NCBI GenBank assembly: GCA_963691705.1
Contig: OY829541.1
Location: forward strand, 32,314,719-32,378,718
DNA length: 64,000 bases
Reading direction: 5' to 3'
Source of the DNA: Viola odorata
Taxonomy: Eukaryota; Streptophyta; Magnoliopsida; Malpighiales; Violaceae
Below the pieces are notes generated by a model. That model was not told the DNA's origin, did no database searches, and saw only the letters and a list, made by a program, of their open reading frames with translations. This document shows positions 35,242 through 54,481 of this stretch, in pieces. Each line of letters starts with the position of its first letter. Position 1 is the stretch's first letter. The position numbers were made by a program, and so were the translations under genes.

Positions 35242-36660
35242 TGATATGATCCGACCCTCGGGTGTGAGGATCGAATGATAGCGCACAATTTGAGTATCTA
35301 GCTCTAAAGTTCATGACTCACAAACACATGAAAAATAGTAGGAAATATGGATGAAACAAAGATGGAGACGCGCAGCGAAAATATAAGATAAATACCCGGA
35401 TTGAAGGCGAAAAAGGTTAGGGATGATAGTCGGAACAACGATCGATTGGACACTTGAGATATGCTTATTGAACGACTTGAACACGGACAAAATATTCAAG
35501 AACACAAATCACTCAATATTCGAATTCAAATGCTCACACGAAGGAAGTAACAACGGATTACACAAAGGGTGTATTTTATCAAGATTTCACCGAGGGCCAA
35601 AGGTTTGAGACTCGGATCTATGGATGATAAAACAATGATGGATTTACGTTTTATCTTTGCGAGGTATCAAAGCACCATCAAGCTTAGAATCCCACAAGCG
35701 TTGAGCTTCGGATGAATGTAAAAATTTATATTTTATGATATACGTTTTTATATTTGTTTTATTTTTCTGGTTTTCGTTAATTTTGAAATGAATTACCAAG
35801 CTTTACATTTGTTTTTTATACTTTTTCTAATTTTGAAAATATTTTCCTATTTTATTAGTTTTTTATTAATTTTTTAAAAATATTTTTCATATTTTATTAT
35901 ATTTTTGAAATAGTTTTTCTATTTTATTAGATTTTTCTTAACTTTTTATAATTTTAATAATATTTTTTTATTTTATTAGATTTTTCCTATTTTTTATATA
36001 TATTAAAATATTTTTCTATGTTATTAGATTTTTCTTAATTTTTAGGGATGATAGTCGGAACAACGATCGATTGAACACTTGAGATATGCTTGTTGAACGG
36101 CTTGAACACGGACAAAATATTCAAGAACACAAATCACTTAATATTCGAATTCAAATGCTCACACAAAGGAAGTAACAACGGATTACACAAAGGGTGTATT
36201 TTATCAAGATTTCACCGAGGGCCAAGGGTTTGAGACTCGGATCTATGGATGATAAAACAATGATGGATTTACGTTTTATCTTTGCGAGGTATCAAAGCAC
36301 CATCAAGCTTAGAATCCCACAAGCGTTGAGCTTCGGATGAATGTAAAAATTTATATTTTATGATATACGTTTTTATATTTGTTTTATTTTTCTGGTTTTC
36401 TTTAATTTTGAAATGAATTACCAAGCTTTACATTTGTTTTTTATACTTTTTCTAATTTTGAAAATATTTTCCTATTTTATTAGTTTTTTATTAATTTTTT
36501 ATATTTTTTAAAAATATTTTTCATATTTTATTATATTTTTGAAATAGTTTTTCTATTTTATTAGATTTTTCTTAATTTTTTATAATTTTAATAATATTTT
36601 TTTATTTTATTAGATTTTTCCTATTTTTCTATGTTATTAGATTTTTCTTAATTTTCTAAT
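35242..36660 (-). repeat. Element E right (5') LTR, truncated and tandemly duplicated (625-bp period)
   Basis: 35242-35716 matches the start of the left LTR. At about 35716 the match ends and AT-rich sequence of about 325 bp follows. The block from about 35419 (AGGGATGATAGTCGG) to 36043 is then repeated at 36044-36656 with a constant offset of 625 bp. The second copy has a 12-bp insertion and an approximately 20-bp deletion in its AT-rich part. The missing outer LTR means no target duplication can be read. Confidence 0.85.
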
Positions 36661-36848
36661 GTGTGGACCCAATTGTTAAAAAAAATTATTAAAATAATAA
36701 AATTTAACGGAGTTTATCTCCGTTAATATTTGTTTTATTAGTTGAAATTACATTAAATTAACGGATAATATTTTTAAAACCGATAAATATAGAAAAAAAA
36801 ACGTTTATAACTTATTAAAATTAAATTAAAAATATTTACTTCTCCAAG
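36661..36848. other. AT-rich intergenic sequence
   Basis: Nothing recognised apart from a short AACGGAG / CTCCGTT inverted pair at 36708-36725. Confidence 0.4.
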
Positions 36849-37277
36849 TAGGGGTGGCAATATGGGACGGACGAACGTCCATGGAGCAATCCCATTTGTC
36901 CAATAAATAAACTGGACAAACTTGTCTAAGTCCATTTAATAAACGGACGGACCAAACCCGTCCAACTAAATTAGCCGAGTTTGGAGGGGTTCCCGTCCAA
37001 CAATAATTTTTTTCTAGAACTTGAATTTTTTTTTGAAAACTAATTTTTTTTTGAAAAATAAGAGTAATTTTTTTTGAAAAATTAATATTTTTTGAAAAAT
37101 TAAATAATAAACGGACAGACGAAACCCGTTGGGTTTGTCCCGTCTGTCCATGTATATAGTTGAACGAGTTTGACCCAGCCCGTTTATTAAATGAGACAAA
37201 AAAATATTGTCCATATCTCATTTAAACTTGGACGGACGGACGGATTATATGCACAAATGTCCATATTTCCACCCCCA
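36849..37277. mobile_element. hAT-like MITE, about 429 bp, upstream of VPS9A
   Basis: The left end reads TAGGGGTGGCAATATGG and the reverse complement of the right end TGGGGGTGGAAATATGG. Flanks TCTCCAAG (36841-36848) and TCTCCTTG (37278-37285) could be a degraded 8-bp duplication (6 of 8). Inside are repeated GGACGGACG words and a short A/T low-complexity tract. There is no transposase. It ends 215 bp before the VPS9A start codon. Confidence 0.7.
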
Positions 37278-37491
37278 TCTCCTTGTCACCTCCTCGTTCA
37301 AACACTACCTATAAGTAAAAAAGAACGTGGGCGTTACCGTGGACTTTCTTTCCTCTTCCACTTCGCCTCTCCTCGCATTAAATCAAACATGAGCTAAGCT
37401 CTCCGGCTTAACAGTCGGTGCTCTAGATTACTGATTTCAGCATATGCCCACACAAATTCAGTAATTAATTGAAGAAAAAAAGGGAACAAAA

Positions 37492-40400
37492 ATGGAGAAC
37501 ACTGACGTCTTCCTGGGCCTGCACGACTTCCTCGAGTGGATGCGGCAACCATCAGCAGCCGATTTCGTCAAATCCATCAAAAGGTATCACTCAGTTTCAC
37601 TATCCTACTCGCTTCCTTCCTTTTCTATTTTGGCATTCGCCATGAAATCAGGCCCAAGATTGCTTCTAACTACAAAAACCCTGTCGTCTTTTAAACCAAA
37701 GCAATGCATTTTCTTTCTTCTCCTTTTTAAATGTAATTTGTTATGCTGGAGTTGTGTTTTCGTTCTTTGTATAAGGACCTATAAGAGAAAGAAACGTGAA
37801 AAGTAATTTAAGTAAGAAAATGTTTGCATGGCTTTGATTCTGATATTGGTTTTTTGATTTGGCAGCTTCATTGTTTCCTTCTCAAATAATGCCCCTGATC
37901 CTGAAAGGGACAGTGCCCTAGTACAAAGCTTCCTTGCCAACATGGAAGCAGCTTTCCGTGCCCACCCGCTTTGGGCTGGCTGTTCTGAAGAGGAGCTGGA
38001 GAGTGCTGGTGAGGTTAGTTGCTCCACTTTTACCCTTTTGCTAGATGTTTGTAGGAAAAGAAGATTGAGTTATAGTAGCTTCGTGAAACCTTCCTACTAT
38101 AGCTCTTCATTTATTGTTTTCCTTCTACAGGGTCTCGAAAAGTATGTTATGACAAAGCTGTTTACACGTGTATTTGCATCGGTTCCAGATGATATAAAAG
38201 CTGATGAGCAGCTTTCTGAGAAGATGTCATTGGTTCAACAATTTGTTCGCCCTGAATATTTGGATATTAAGGCTCCTTTTCAGAATGAAACATCTTGGCT
38301 GGTAAGTTGAGGGATTCACATTTGTTCTTGTGAACTGAATTTTGGCTATCAATTCAGTTCTGGTCCTTTTGGAGTTTATTTTTAACAATTGATTCTGTTT
38401 GAGCGGTCATGAATTCCTAAAAGCAGAGCAATAGTTTGAAAACAATTAGAATAATCTGATTCATTAAACAAATACAGAAATATGTCATTTACAGTTTATG
38501 GTTTTGAAAGCTGAAACCTTCTTAAGTATGCCACATCTTTGCCAGTGAGAAACCTTTTGAGTATCCGGTGCACCATATCTCCACTCACTTTCATGTGCAG
38601 TATCATTCATGAGTAATCAATGCTGAGGGCGAATGATTCCACACTCAAGTTGTCTATACGAGTAGAGATGTTGTCCTGTGGAGTTTGTCTCGTCGTACAT
38701 CTTTGGAGTCTCCTTAAACACATAGGTTCTTGTATATGATTGTACAAGACTGATCATTTGGTTCCTTGCATCCATCGCCATCTATCCATTTAAATGATTC
38801 AAGTCTTGTTGATGATGGAGATGACTTTTGTTGTTTTGTTGATTCTAAGTATGTCAGTATTATGTGTTATTAGCATCAATACTGAATGCCAAACCTGTGA
38901 ACTTATCATATCCATGAATCAAAAAATACTAGTAACATATACTGAATGCTTTTAACCATTAGGATATGACTTTACAGAAAACCAGAATACCATGAGAAAG
39001 TATATTTAACTGTAGTAATTTGGTTTTATTTTCTCTAAGGAACCCATAATGTCTATGAATCAAAAAGTGCACATTATAATAATAGTATTAACTTTTAAGA
39101 GGAGGATATCTATGTTTGATAAAAATCCTACTAACATGACCTTCAAATCACAAATTATGTGGGGATCATTGATGGTGATGCAGACTGAAGGATGTGGCTG
39201 GTGTCATATCAAAATTCATAAAGATATGATTTAATCAGAAAAATATTAATACCATGGGTAAATATACATAAAACTGAACTAGTTCGTTATTACTTTATCC
39301 AGCGAAGCTATCTGAACACTATTCTATCTGAATGTATCAACGCTCATCCGTTTTCTTCTATCTTGGAGAATAGACGCTTTTGTTTTTCCTTTCCAACGCA
39401 TATTGGCCTGTCTTCCTATTATTGCATTTTGTGTATTTTTTTAATTTTTTTTACTTTTTGGTTTATGGATGGTAAATTTTAGAAGAAAAGAAAAAGAGAT
39501 TCAAAGACTTGTATCTAATTTTTGTCTTGATTTTAACATATGCCTTTTTAAGAGTCCATAATCCAACTTTGATCAGGTTATGTTATTTGTTGCCCTTTTC
39601 CTTTTGAAAAAAAAAAAAAAAAACTAGTAGTCATTAGGACAATTATAGCTATTAACCTTTTTGGTTAAAAAAAATGTGTTTGAATCCCTTGGATTCATGT
39701 TCACGATTGTGTGGAAGCCAAGTGGTGCATTTCTGACTACTGCAGCGTTAAAATATCCTCCTAATATATGCTTGTTACGGTCTCACCTATCTTCGACATA
39801 GTCTTGACCTGTTTTCTTTATGCTTATGTTGGCAGCTTGCTCAAAAAGAACTACAAAAGATCAATATGTACAAAGCACCTAGAGACAAGCTCGTATGTGT
39901 TCTCAATTGCTGCAAAGTCATAAATAATCTACTCCTTAATGCTTCTATTGCTTCAAATGAGGATCCACCAGGAGCTGATGAATTCCTTCCTGTCCTAATC
40001 TACGTTACCATTAAGGTGAGACTAATAAATGTTGTTGATCACTCTGTGTATTCCTTCAAATTTGGCACATCCACTAGAAGAATTTATTACCCTTGATATG
40101 AAGTACCAAAGGTTACTGCTTATTATTACCGTGTTCCTTCTGCTGCATTAAATGATTACTCCATTATGAGTATGCATTAATAGAGCACAAGAGCTGTTTA
40201 TTTGACCAGGATTGGTGGCTTGATTCCAAGTTATATACTTAAACAAATGTTTTCACTCTCCATATTGTTTTAGCAGTTGGTTACATTTCAGGTGTTATGC
40301 AAATCTGAGTACCTTGGAGAATCAGTTTGCACAACACTAGAAATAGGTAGTGTGTCAAAGGTAAATTGTGAGGTCTGAAATTATTGTGCTTACTATGCCA

Positions 40401-41525
40401 ATGATACCTAATGCTTGTCCTTAAACTTTGTATTGTTTCCTGATGCAACCTTGTAGCTCATGAAGTGTATCTGAAATTTTCTTCTATAAAAGAAAAATAA
40501 AAATAAAGAAGGATAAAGGTATCTAGTCTGTTCTTTTAACTGTGTCGCATGTAAGAAGAGTGAATCATTTGTAATGGAATCATACCTAAAAGCAGTAGAG
40601 AAACTTATTAACTTGCAATTGACTCAGTTCCTATGCCTAATGAACTTCTTCGGATTTATTCCTTTTATGATGTGATCTATCTTTCATGATGCCTCATGCT
40701 CACAAAATTGTTTGATTCATTATGCAGGCAAACCCTCCACAACTACATTCAAATTTGTTGTACGTACAGCGCTACAGGTGTCAATCCCGATTAGTCGGAG
40801 AAATGGCCTATTTTTTCACAAACATGCTGTCTGCAGAGTCTTTCATTTCAAACATCGACGCAAATTCACTTTCAATGGATGAAGCTGAGTTTGAAAAGAA
40901 CATGGAATTGGCCCGTGCTCTTCTGTCTGGTCCTTCAACAGAAATGGATGGTGTTTCCAATCAAGGTTATCAAAATGTAGGCGATAATCTCAAATCAGAA
41001 CCTGTTGAATCTAGACATCAAGCTATGAGTTCTAAGAAGGAACGGGATTCTTCAAATATGCTCAAGTCTTCTGAAACAAGGTCTCCAAGTAAGTTGAAAC
41101 AGCATGCCATATATGAGCCGTCAATGCCAAAGATTCTTTCCTTTTCAGATATAGAGAACCGAGGAGCAACTATGCTTTTGAAGGAAGATTCAGTGAGCAT
41201 GGTCTTCCGAGAATACCCATACTTGTTTGCCAATGCTGGTGATCTAACAATTAATGATGTGGAGGAGCTTCTAAATCATTATAAACAATTAGTTTTTAAG
41301 TATGCCTGTCTATCAAAGGGGCTAGGTGATTCTTCAACGTCCCTTCCGGTGTCCTTTTCTCAAACTCAACTTCATCATGATGCTGAGCCTCTGAACCCAC
41401 ATCAAGATACTGGAACATTAGAACTAAATAATGACTCGCAAAAAGATACTGGCTTATCTGATAGTGCAGATGCAGTTCCCGTTGCAAGTGAAGAAAATGT
41501 TGAATCAAAGGCCTCAGGGGATTAG
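37492..41525 (+). CDS. VPS9A: Vacuolar protein sorting-associated protein 9A-like Rab5 exchange factor, 462 aa, 5 exons
   Basis: Exons: 37492-37583, 37866-38013, 38131-38301, 39836-40015, 40728-41525. The spliced length is 463 codons with GT/AG at each junction. The protein activates plant Rab5 GTPases (RHA1, ARA7 and ARA6 in Arabidopsis) on endosomes by catalysing GDP release, and so controls vacuolar and endocytic traffic. The N-terminal helical part (FLGLHDFLEWMRQPSAADFV) leads to the VPS9 domain. That domain holds the aspartate finger Asp185 in GADEFLPVLIYVTIKANP and Tyr225 in RLVGEMAYFFTNM, both at the numbering known for Arabidopsis VPS9a. The C-terminal half (after about 265) is hydrophilic and less conserved, with EYPYLFANAGDLTINDVEELLNHYKQLVFKY near 350-380. 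Intron 3 is 1.5 kb; no defect seen. Arabidopsis VPS9a is about 520 aa, so the tail here is shorter. Confidence 0.95.
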
Positions 41526-44500
41526 GAAATAGTACATCAAAAGGAGCAGGAAGGGGAGACTTCGGCATAATGGAGCACCTGGGCATTCCTTTAAGAGTAG
41601 AATGACTTCAAAGCTCCTAAGCAATAGCAGCCAATGGAGCTACTGCTTTAACATGTCAGTGGAATGGAAATTTATCATGACTGTCTTGCCATTGCAAGGA
41701 ACTGAATTGGAGTTCTCACCAAATTGTATAGAACAAGCAGGGAAGAATTGAATTCCTATTTCGTTTTGTCATACTTTCAAACAGCATACCATGCAGACAT
41801 GAAACTTCACAGCGGTCATAGTCTGATCAGAGGGTAGTTTGAAATTTGTTACAATTTTTGTATAACATTTGCATTTGATGGTTGGATGATTTATCAGTAT
41901 ACTCTTAGCGGAAGTGCCTCTATGTTCAACCATAACACTAGGTATGTCTTTGCCCTTGAACTACATATGCTCGTTAAGTAAATAGACGTCAGAGCATTAT
42001 CATATGGTGAGCTAAGCAAGAATGTTCTCTTTTGCATTTATTGAACTCTGAAATAACTTGTGATTCTATTTTAGTTGTGAAGTATACAATTCTGAGTTGC
42101 CTTGCAATTCTGTTTGGGAACAATTTGTCTTGTGTTGTGTTATGATCTTACATTTTTGGATATGTAGTTATTGATGCTATGTTTAGTTTGTAGTGCAAAA
42201 TACGGACTCTTTTAGACCAGCAAAACCTTGGCAAAGCAAGTATGAAAGTAGAGGGGAAGGCTTATGATTGCATGAGGACCATATTAAAACCTGAGGAAAT
42301 GATTTCCTTTTTCTCTTCTCTTCTCTTCTTTTCTTTTCTTTTCTTTTCTCTTCTTCAAACAAAGAGAAGATAAGTATGTGATTTTGACGTGGTGGTTTAC
42401 CAAATTATTGGTTGTTGTTCAAGCTTGATACTTAGAGTTGATGACCGAGGTCCCGGTTACTAGCTAAAATGAAGATGAGGTGCAGGGTTGGCATTTTCAT
42501 TTCATAAATCACATCCACATCAGCAAAAATAGGACTAGGACGTGTATGTATGTATACTTGGGTCTTGGTTGGAGAAAAAGATGTGACTTTTGGTCTTTAA
42601 TCACTCACTCTTTTGGGATTTGTCTGTTTGCTGTTATACCTTTCGATAAAACTTTTGTTGAGTGGCAATTATGGGGTAGGGGCTAAGCCATCTCTCTTGA
42701 TCTATCTGCTCAATATTGGTCTGCTTTCTGTTTTTTGCATATCCAGGCAGGCATATCATATTAGGTGACAAAAGGTGACTCTTCTTCCTCGTGCTCTACA
42801 CCTACTCCTACTATTTATATTGGTATTTTTATTTATATTTATATTTGGATAGAGGGGAGACAATGTTTGAATTATTTTTGGACCCTTTTGGACAACATTG
42901 CACTAACTATTGAAGAACATGATTATGTGGTGAAAATGCATTATTTCTTGCCGTTGTCTCGGGACAATTTCTGACACTACACAATTTCTCAGCACCTTCT
43001 CGCATGTCCATGTGATCAGCAGTTTTAGTTCTCTCTTGCAGTTGCATTGCAGGTGGCTCAAATGTCAATAGAAGAAGTCCAGGTGTTCTTATGAGATGAC
43101 ATTTGTAGATTTGGGGATTCAGGGTCTTACTGCTGTTCCCTTCTTTTTTTGGCAATTGTTTCCCAATTGAGCCAGGATTCATGCATGACCTTACAGTCTT
43201 ATGGTCTTATGATAGTGAAATTATGATAGTGTCGGTGAAGAAGACAAAAGTGAGAGGCTTAGTTAAAATGGAATGCGTAGTAGAGGTAGAGATGCAATTT
43301 TCTCGTGCCACAAACATGCTTGCATATGTGACCTGTCGGGTCCGATTCGGATCGGATGAGTTGTATTATATTATGCATCTCCCTTCTTTTTTCTTGAGTA
43401 ATTATATAGCGGTTTTCAATTAGCTACGTTTCGTTTGATTAACCTAATCGAACAAGGAGGTTACATATCAAGTTTGGTGATTTTTTTTAAATACTATCTC
43501 AACCATACGTTTCGTTTGATTAATCTAATCAACAAAGAAGTTACATATCGAGATTGGTGATTTTCTTTAAATGCTATCTCGACTATGATAGTGGTACGAT
43601 TTATCTAAGGCGATATAACTAGATAGAAAACTTGGATTTCTATATAGTTTTTTCCTATTTTTTGCGCATGTGATCTGCATCTGCTTTGGTTCCCCATTAC
43701 GACTTACAATTTTTATATTTTTTAATTAAATATATCATGTTTTGACCTCTAGAAAAAGAGTAACTATTAGGTTTAAAAAATTATTTTTATAATCATCATA
43801 TATTTTTTTTAATAAAAAAATGATTATATTATTAATTAAGATTGCCATCTCTACCATGTCCGTATTTATGATGCAATTAAAATGATCATCATTCTTAATT
43901 TTTTTTTATCTTTTCTAATTATTTTATTATATATGATACAATTAAATCATGTTATAAGTTAAGCATCTAAAACAAGAGTATCCACATGCATGAGATCCAT
44001 TACAATTTCTTGATTTATACCTAAAATTACAATTTAAAATTAATATAATTAATGTGGATAATTATCAAAATATAAAAACCAATATTTTGATTGGAATTAA
44101 TCATTGGATTGACTTGATAATAGAGGGTAAAGGAAAAAAAGAAAACTATCATCGTCACAGAAGAATGTGACTGAGGTTCTACAATTATACAATTCTCTAA
44201 TGGGCTAATGTGCTAATAACATATTTGTTACTTGTACTCGATTTTTTTTATTAATTTATTATTTGTACATTAGTTTGTATTATGTTAGTATATTAGTATT
44301 TATTAGTTTGTTTTAATTGAGTATTTTTTACCTACGCGTCATATTTTTATTTGTTTGTGTCAAAAATTTTAGCATGCAAAAAGTATAAAATTATAGTGGT
44401 AAATTAATGCGAAAATGTTCTTTTGAAATCAAATTAATTCAAACTAACTTTCATATTTTAGAGTTTTTATCTCAATTAGTATATGTTTGAACTTCCAATG

Positions 44501-45321
44501 AGCAAAACACAGTCTAATTGAGATAATTTGATAAAAAAAAAGAGATAAGAATAGACTGGAACAAGTCAAAAGTTCACTACCATTTTATTATTTGAAAAGA
44601 AGAAAAATAATAAAATCAAAATCAGAATAATACCATAGATACCGACTTGTTCATGTCGATATGTTTGACCACCTCATCAATCTGAACCGAGATGTGAATT
44701 CTTGATTGCAACATTTTTAAGCTTGCATATTTTTCAATTAGTTTTTTTTTTTTAAGGAAAGAGATTATTACCGACTAGTGTTAAACTACTTATTCAATTT
44801 GAACGGTTTATATTAATTCCGTAACCTATAATTTATTTTATTATAACACCAGCTTTGTAACTTATTATCGTTTTTCTTATAATGTTTTTCATTTTTATTT
44901 TTAAAAAAAATTTAAAATTTCACATTGAAGGTACGTTATGATTGAGTCATGCCATAAGCGATTGACTATTTTAGTCGGCCAAAAATGATGGCCGGCTAGA
45001 AAAACCGGCGTTAGCATGAAATAAGTGTGCATTCTACCAATTAATGCAATGGATATGATATGTGTAAACACATAAACGTGGCATAAGTTGAATGGCTGGG
45101 CTTTTTTCACAAAAATAATTAGGTCTCTTTGAATTATTTGAATTAGGGCAAGAGCAAGACAACAAAAATCATTGCTAATCATTCTTCTAAGTCCTAACTA
45201 ATTAGTTAATTAAATTGTTAAACATGCAGTCAAAATATGACTTTATAAAACAGCAGAACACAACAAAGGTAAATATATTAATATAAATAAACAAACAAAT
45301 TACTAATAATATTAAAAATTA
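41526..45321. other. 3' region of VPS9A and AT-rich intergenic sequence
   Basis: The first several hundred bases are the likely 3' untranslated region. A C/T simple repeat (TTTTC)n lies at 42309-42352. An 81-bp tandem duplication sits at 43425-43586. Otherwise AT-rich without recognised genes; short frames here have no family features. Confidence 0.5.
43425..43586. repeat. 81-bp tandem duplication
   Basis: TACGTTTCGTTTGATTAA starts at 43425 and again at 43506, and both copies continue through GGTTACATATC-like and TGGTGATTTT blocks with several substitutions between them. Confidence 0.75.
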
Positions 45322-45323
45322 TA

Positions 45324-45497
45324 CTCATTCCGTCCCCGAAAGTCTCATTTGACTTTTTCATACAAATTAAGGAAGTGTGATGATTGTATATTTTTAGTGG
45401 GTACTTACCAAATTTATTATTTGGGTTGATTTTAGTTTTTTTGACCGAAAATTAATAGAGAGTTAATACTGAAGAATAAATCTCTTTCCGATGGGAG
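45324..45497. mobile_element. Stowaway-like MITE, about 174 bp
   Basis: The left end reads CTCATTCCGTCCCCGAAAG, close to the plant Stowaway consensus (CTCCnTCCGTCCC), and the right end GATGGGAG. Both are bordered by TA (45322-45323, 45498-45499), the Stowaway target. The right end is degraded. It lies about 300 bp upstream of the gene at 45798. Confidence 0.6.
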
Positions 45498-45797
45498 TAG
45501 ACATTTCTGACAAATTCATGCCAGATAAACCCAAGAGGACCAAACACACACATCATCATCAACAAGCTCTTTCTCTCTCTCCACGCTTATGTGAACAGAT
45601 AAATATATAAGTAGTAGATTTTATTTAGGAATTAGTAGTTGAGAAACTCGAAAACTAGCTCTCCTTTTTAACACCTTTTTTTTAATTTTAATAATTAACA
45701 CTTTCTCTTCACGCTCTCCTCCTACCTAAACCAATAATCTTCTACTACCAATTACCAATTACCAGCCTCCTCCTCCTCCTCCATTTGAAAGCAGAAC

Positions 45798-46064
45798 ATG
45801 GGTGGTGGTAATGGATACAAACAGAATCGTATGTATCTTCAACATAAAGCCAGCAGTACTACATTCTTGCCGATGTTGTGTTCAAGACTATCCATCAGAG
45901 ATGTGGTCAGTGTCCCAAACAAATTTCAGTGGCAAGAAGTCGTTGAACAAGAAGACAACAGATCTGTTTCTTTTTCCAGTACCAAGACAGAAGACCCTTT
46001 ATCCCCAAAGATCGGTTGTATGGGTCAGGTCAAGAGAAGCAACAAGATTGTTGGCTTCCCTTCT

Positions 46065-46096
<32 letters not shown>

Positions 46097-46544
46097 GAAC
46101 AACAACAACAAGCTTTTCTTGATCTCTACCAAGAATGTTGGTGGTATTACAACCACAAGTGCAGTGATCAAGTACTCCAAGCTCAAGAAGATGTTCTCTT
46201 CCAAGAATCTCACTGCTGCTGCTGCTGCTACTACTACTACGACTACTACTGCCTCATCAATCAGAAGCAGAAGCTTTATAAGGGGTAATCATCATCGTAA
46301 TAACTCTGTTTGTAGTAGTAGTAATACTGGTGTTAGGAATATTGATGAGATGGATCCACCTCTGCCAGTGATCATCAAGAAAGTGCAAAAAGCTGATGAT
46401 GATGGAGCAGCTGCAGAAAATAGTCTTTGGAAGAGAAGATCTGGTGGGAGGGCTTCATTGCAAAATTTGCAGCTCCAGAACATTAATAATAATAGTCAAC
46501 TGATCTCTACATCACTACAGATTCTTGCTCCAACCACTGTTTGA
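45798..46544 (+). CDS. Uncharacterised plant protein with DPLSPKIGCMGQVKR motif, 248 aa, single exon
   Basis: The ORF starts at ATG 45798 after a pyrimidine-rich leader with a CTC repeat. Recognisable blocks are MLCSRLSIRDVV (near residue 27) and DPLSPKIGCMGQVKRSNKI (near 67), which recur in a plant-specific family of small proteins; some relatives are annotated as elicitor (syringolide)-induced, a link I recall only weakly. The rest is low complexity: a run of Ser from TTC/TCT repeats, Asn, Ala from GCT repeats and Thr from ACT repeats, then a basic SSIRSRSFIRG patch and KRRSGGRASLQNLQLQN near the end. No signal peptide, membrane segment or catalytic motif is seen. Codon runs suggest microsatellite growth inside the gene. 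Function unknown. Confidence 0.8.
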
Positions 46545-47416
46545 TTTGTTTCATTTTCATCGATCTGATCTGATGGGTGCATGCTAAAACATATAATTAA
46601 TTCTTACAAATTGTAAATGCCTCTCCTTTATTGGCTTTATTGGTTTAATCATTTTCTTTTCTTTTTCAATCTTGGTATTAGTAGCTACTACGATGTATAT
46701 TATGAACTCTCACCTAATGGTGTTATATAGATCTACCCTTTTAGTAAACTTCCTTTCTTTTCTTTACTTGTACACATATTCTAACTTCTTTCCGGTGCCC
46801 GCCTCAAGTAACTAAGATAAAATACCGAAAGGTTTCGAATTCAAATATTGTTTTCTACGTTCTTAAGTCACCAAGTAACCGTTAGTTTTCTTTTTCTTTT
46901 TCTCCTGGCTTTAATAACTTTAATATTTTGAAACTGTGATTTGAATAATGTGTTGTAAGAAAAAACACTAAAGTAAAAAGCAAAACATTTGGACATCAAA
47001 ATGCAAGCCATGAACTGAGACGAACTAGAAATTGGAGAAAAATAAGTGTGAATTACGTGTCAAGTTCTTGCTATAAACAAACAATTCAAGGAAAAGCAAC
47101 AAGTTTGACAAATTGACCACGCGCTGTCCAGCTATTTCATTCTTCAAACACAGTCATTACAACAAACATATTACCCTGCCAATTAATCTACCACACAATG
47201 ATTCAAATCAGAAGCTGTGTTCTGGCAATAAGTACGGCACGGCAGAAGACAAATTCAGTACTGACAAGATGCTATTGTTGTTCAACACATCAGTGAGACT
47301 TAATACTACGCGTCGCTAATACTAACTTGCTAAGATCTACAAACTATACATGCAAGAGGATACAAGTCAAACTACTACACTGATGGCATGGCAAATATAC
47401 AAGTATTCCTCTCGCT
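46545..47416. other. Convergent 3' regions
   Basis: The stretch lies between the stop codon of the plus-strand gene and the stop codon of the minus-strand HAM gene, and should hold both 3' untranslated regions. No other gene recognised. Confidence 0.5.
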
Positions 47417-53382
<5,966 letters not shown>

Positions 53383-53574
53383 TTCATGACAAGTCTGAGT
53401 GGGCACCGGAAGGTCATGAAACACGGGCTAAGGGGAAATCGATTTTCCCAACAATTTCACACACAAAGAACTCAATAGCACGACACCGGGGCTAGATTGG
53501 AGCAGAGAACGGCGCAAATTACAGAGAAATGACTCAATTTCAGATAGTGGATTTACGAAGGAGGAAGGAGAAAT

Positions 53575-53769
53575 TAGGGGTGTGCAAAAACCGAACCGAT
53601 CCGAAAACCGAACCGGAACCGGAAGATTTTGAACCGAACCGGATCGAACCGTTACTATTCGGTTCGGTCCGGTTCTATCCCAACTAGAACCGTAAAATTT
53701 CGGTTTGGTTCGGTTCTCCGAATCTAAAACTCGTAAACCGAACCGTATAACCGGGAGAACCGGAAACTG

Positions 53770-53831
<62 letters not shown>

Positions 53832-54284
53832 TTCATATATCAAGTTAATGTTTTGCTTCAGTGGCAAAATCATTAATAGGCTTCCTAAACCCCTTCCCTC
53901 CCTTTTCTCAATTCTTTTTTTTTCATTTTGTGTGGGCTGGGCTCTGGCCCATTTCTTTATTTTTGTGTTTTATTTTTTAAATTATGTTTGTAATAGTTAG
54001 CTAATAATTTGTTTAATTGTTTGTAATAGTTAGCTAATAATTTTTATGAGGAAAAAACATTTATTTTGGAAAAAAAATTTGGAATAAAAAAAAAATCGTT
54101 TAAAAAAAAAAAAACTGGAACCGAACCGAAACCGAACCGGACCGTCCGGTTCGGTTCGGTTCTTAAATTTCAGAACTGAAAAAATCCGGTTCGGACCGGT
54201 TCTGTCTATATGAGAACCGGAAAATTCCGGTTCGGTTCGGTTTTGAACCCAAAACCGGCCCGAACCGGCCCGTGCTCAGCCCTA
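53575..54284. mobile_element. hAT-like MITE, 710 bp, directly upstream of HAM
   Basis: Ends TAGGGGTGTGCA (left) and, from the right, TAGGGCTGAGCA are inverted repeats, flanked by an exact 8-bp duplication GGAGAAAT at 53567-53574 and 54285-54292. The interior is filled with ACCGAACCGG-type words on both arms around an AT-rich centre, typical of non-autonomous hAT elements. No transposase. A TA microsatellite has expanded inside the left arm. Only 193 bp separate it from the HAM start codon. Confidence 0.92.
53770..53828. repeat. TA dinucleotide microsatellite
   Basis: About 29 TA units with one AAA interruption, within the left arm of the hAT-like MITE. Confidence 0.95.
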
Positions 54285-54481
54285 GGAGAAATTGGATTTA
54301 CGCAATTAACAAATACTACATATTGCTATTTATTTTTTCTTTTCTTTAGATATTTCTTTTCGATATTAATTGGCTTAATGATATTGTTGACTCCGTACTC
54401 GAATTACCTTACGATTTCGCCCCTCATTTTATTTTTGTCCTGATTTAGTCCCTCGAAGGCTTCAAGCCTATTAATTCTGCA

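Noticed and set aside
43180..43423. 80-codon plus-strand frame
   Set aside because: No motif, no splice context and AT-rich intergenic composition.
45802..46288. Other-frame ORFs overlapping the gene at 45798, one rich in Cys and Tyr
   Set aside because: Shadows of trinucleotide repeats in the real frame.
46780..46870. GGTTTCGAATTC box resembling a tRNA or SINE B-box
   Set aside because: No A-box at the right spacing, no cloverleaf and no terminal repeat or poly(A) context.
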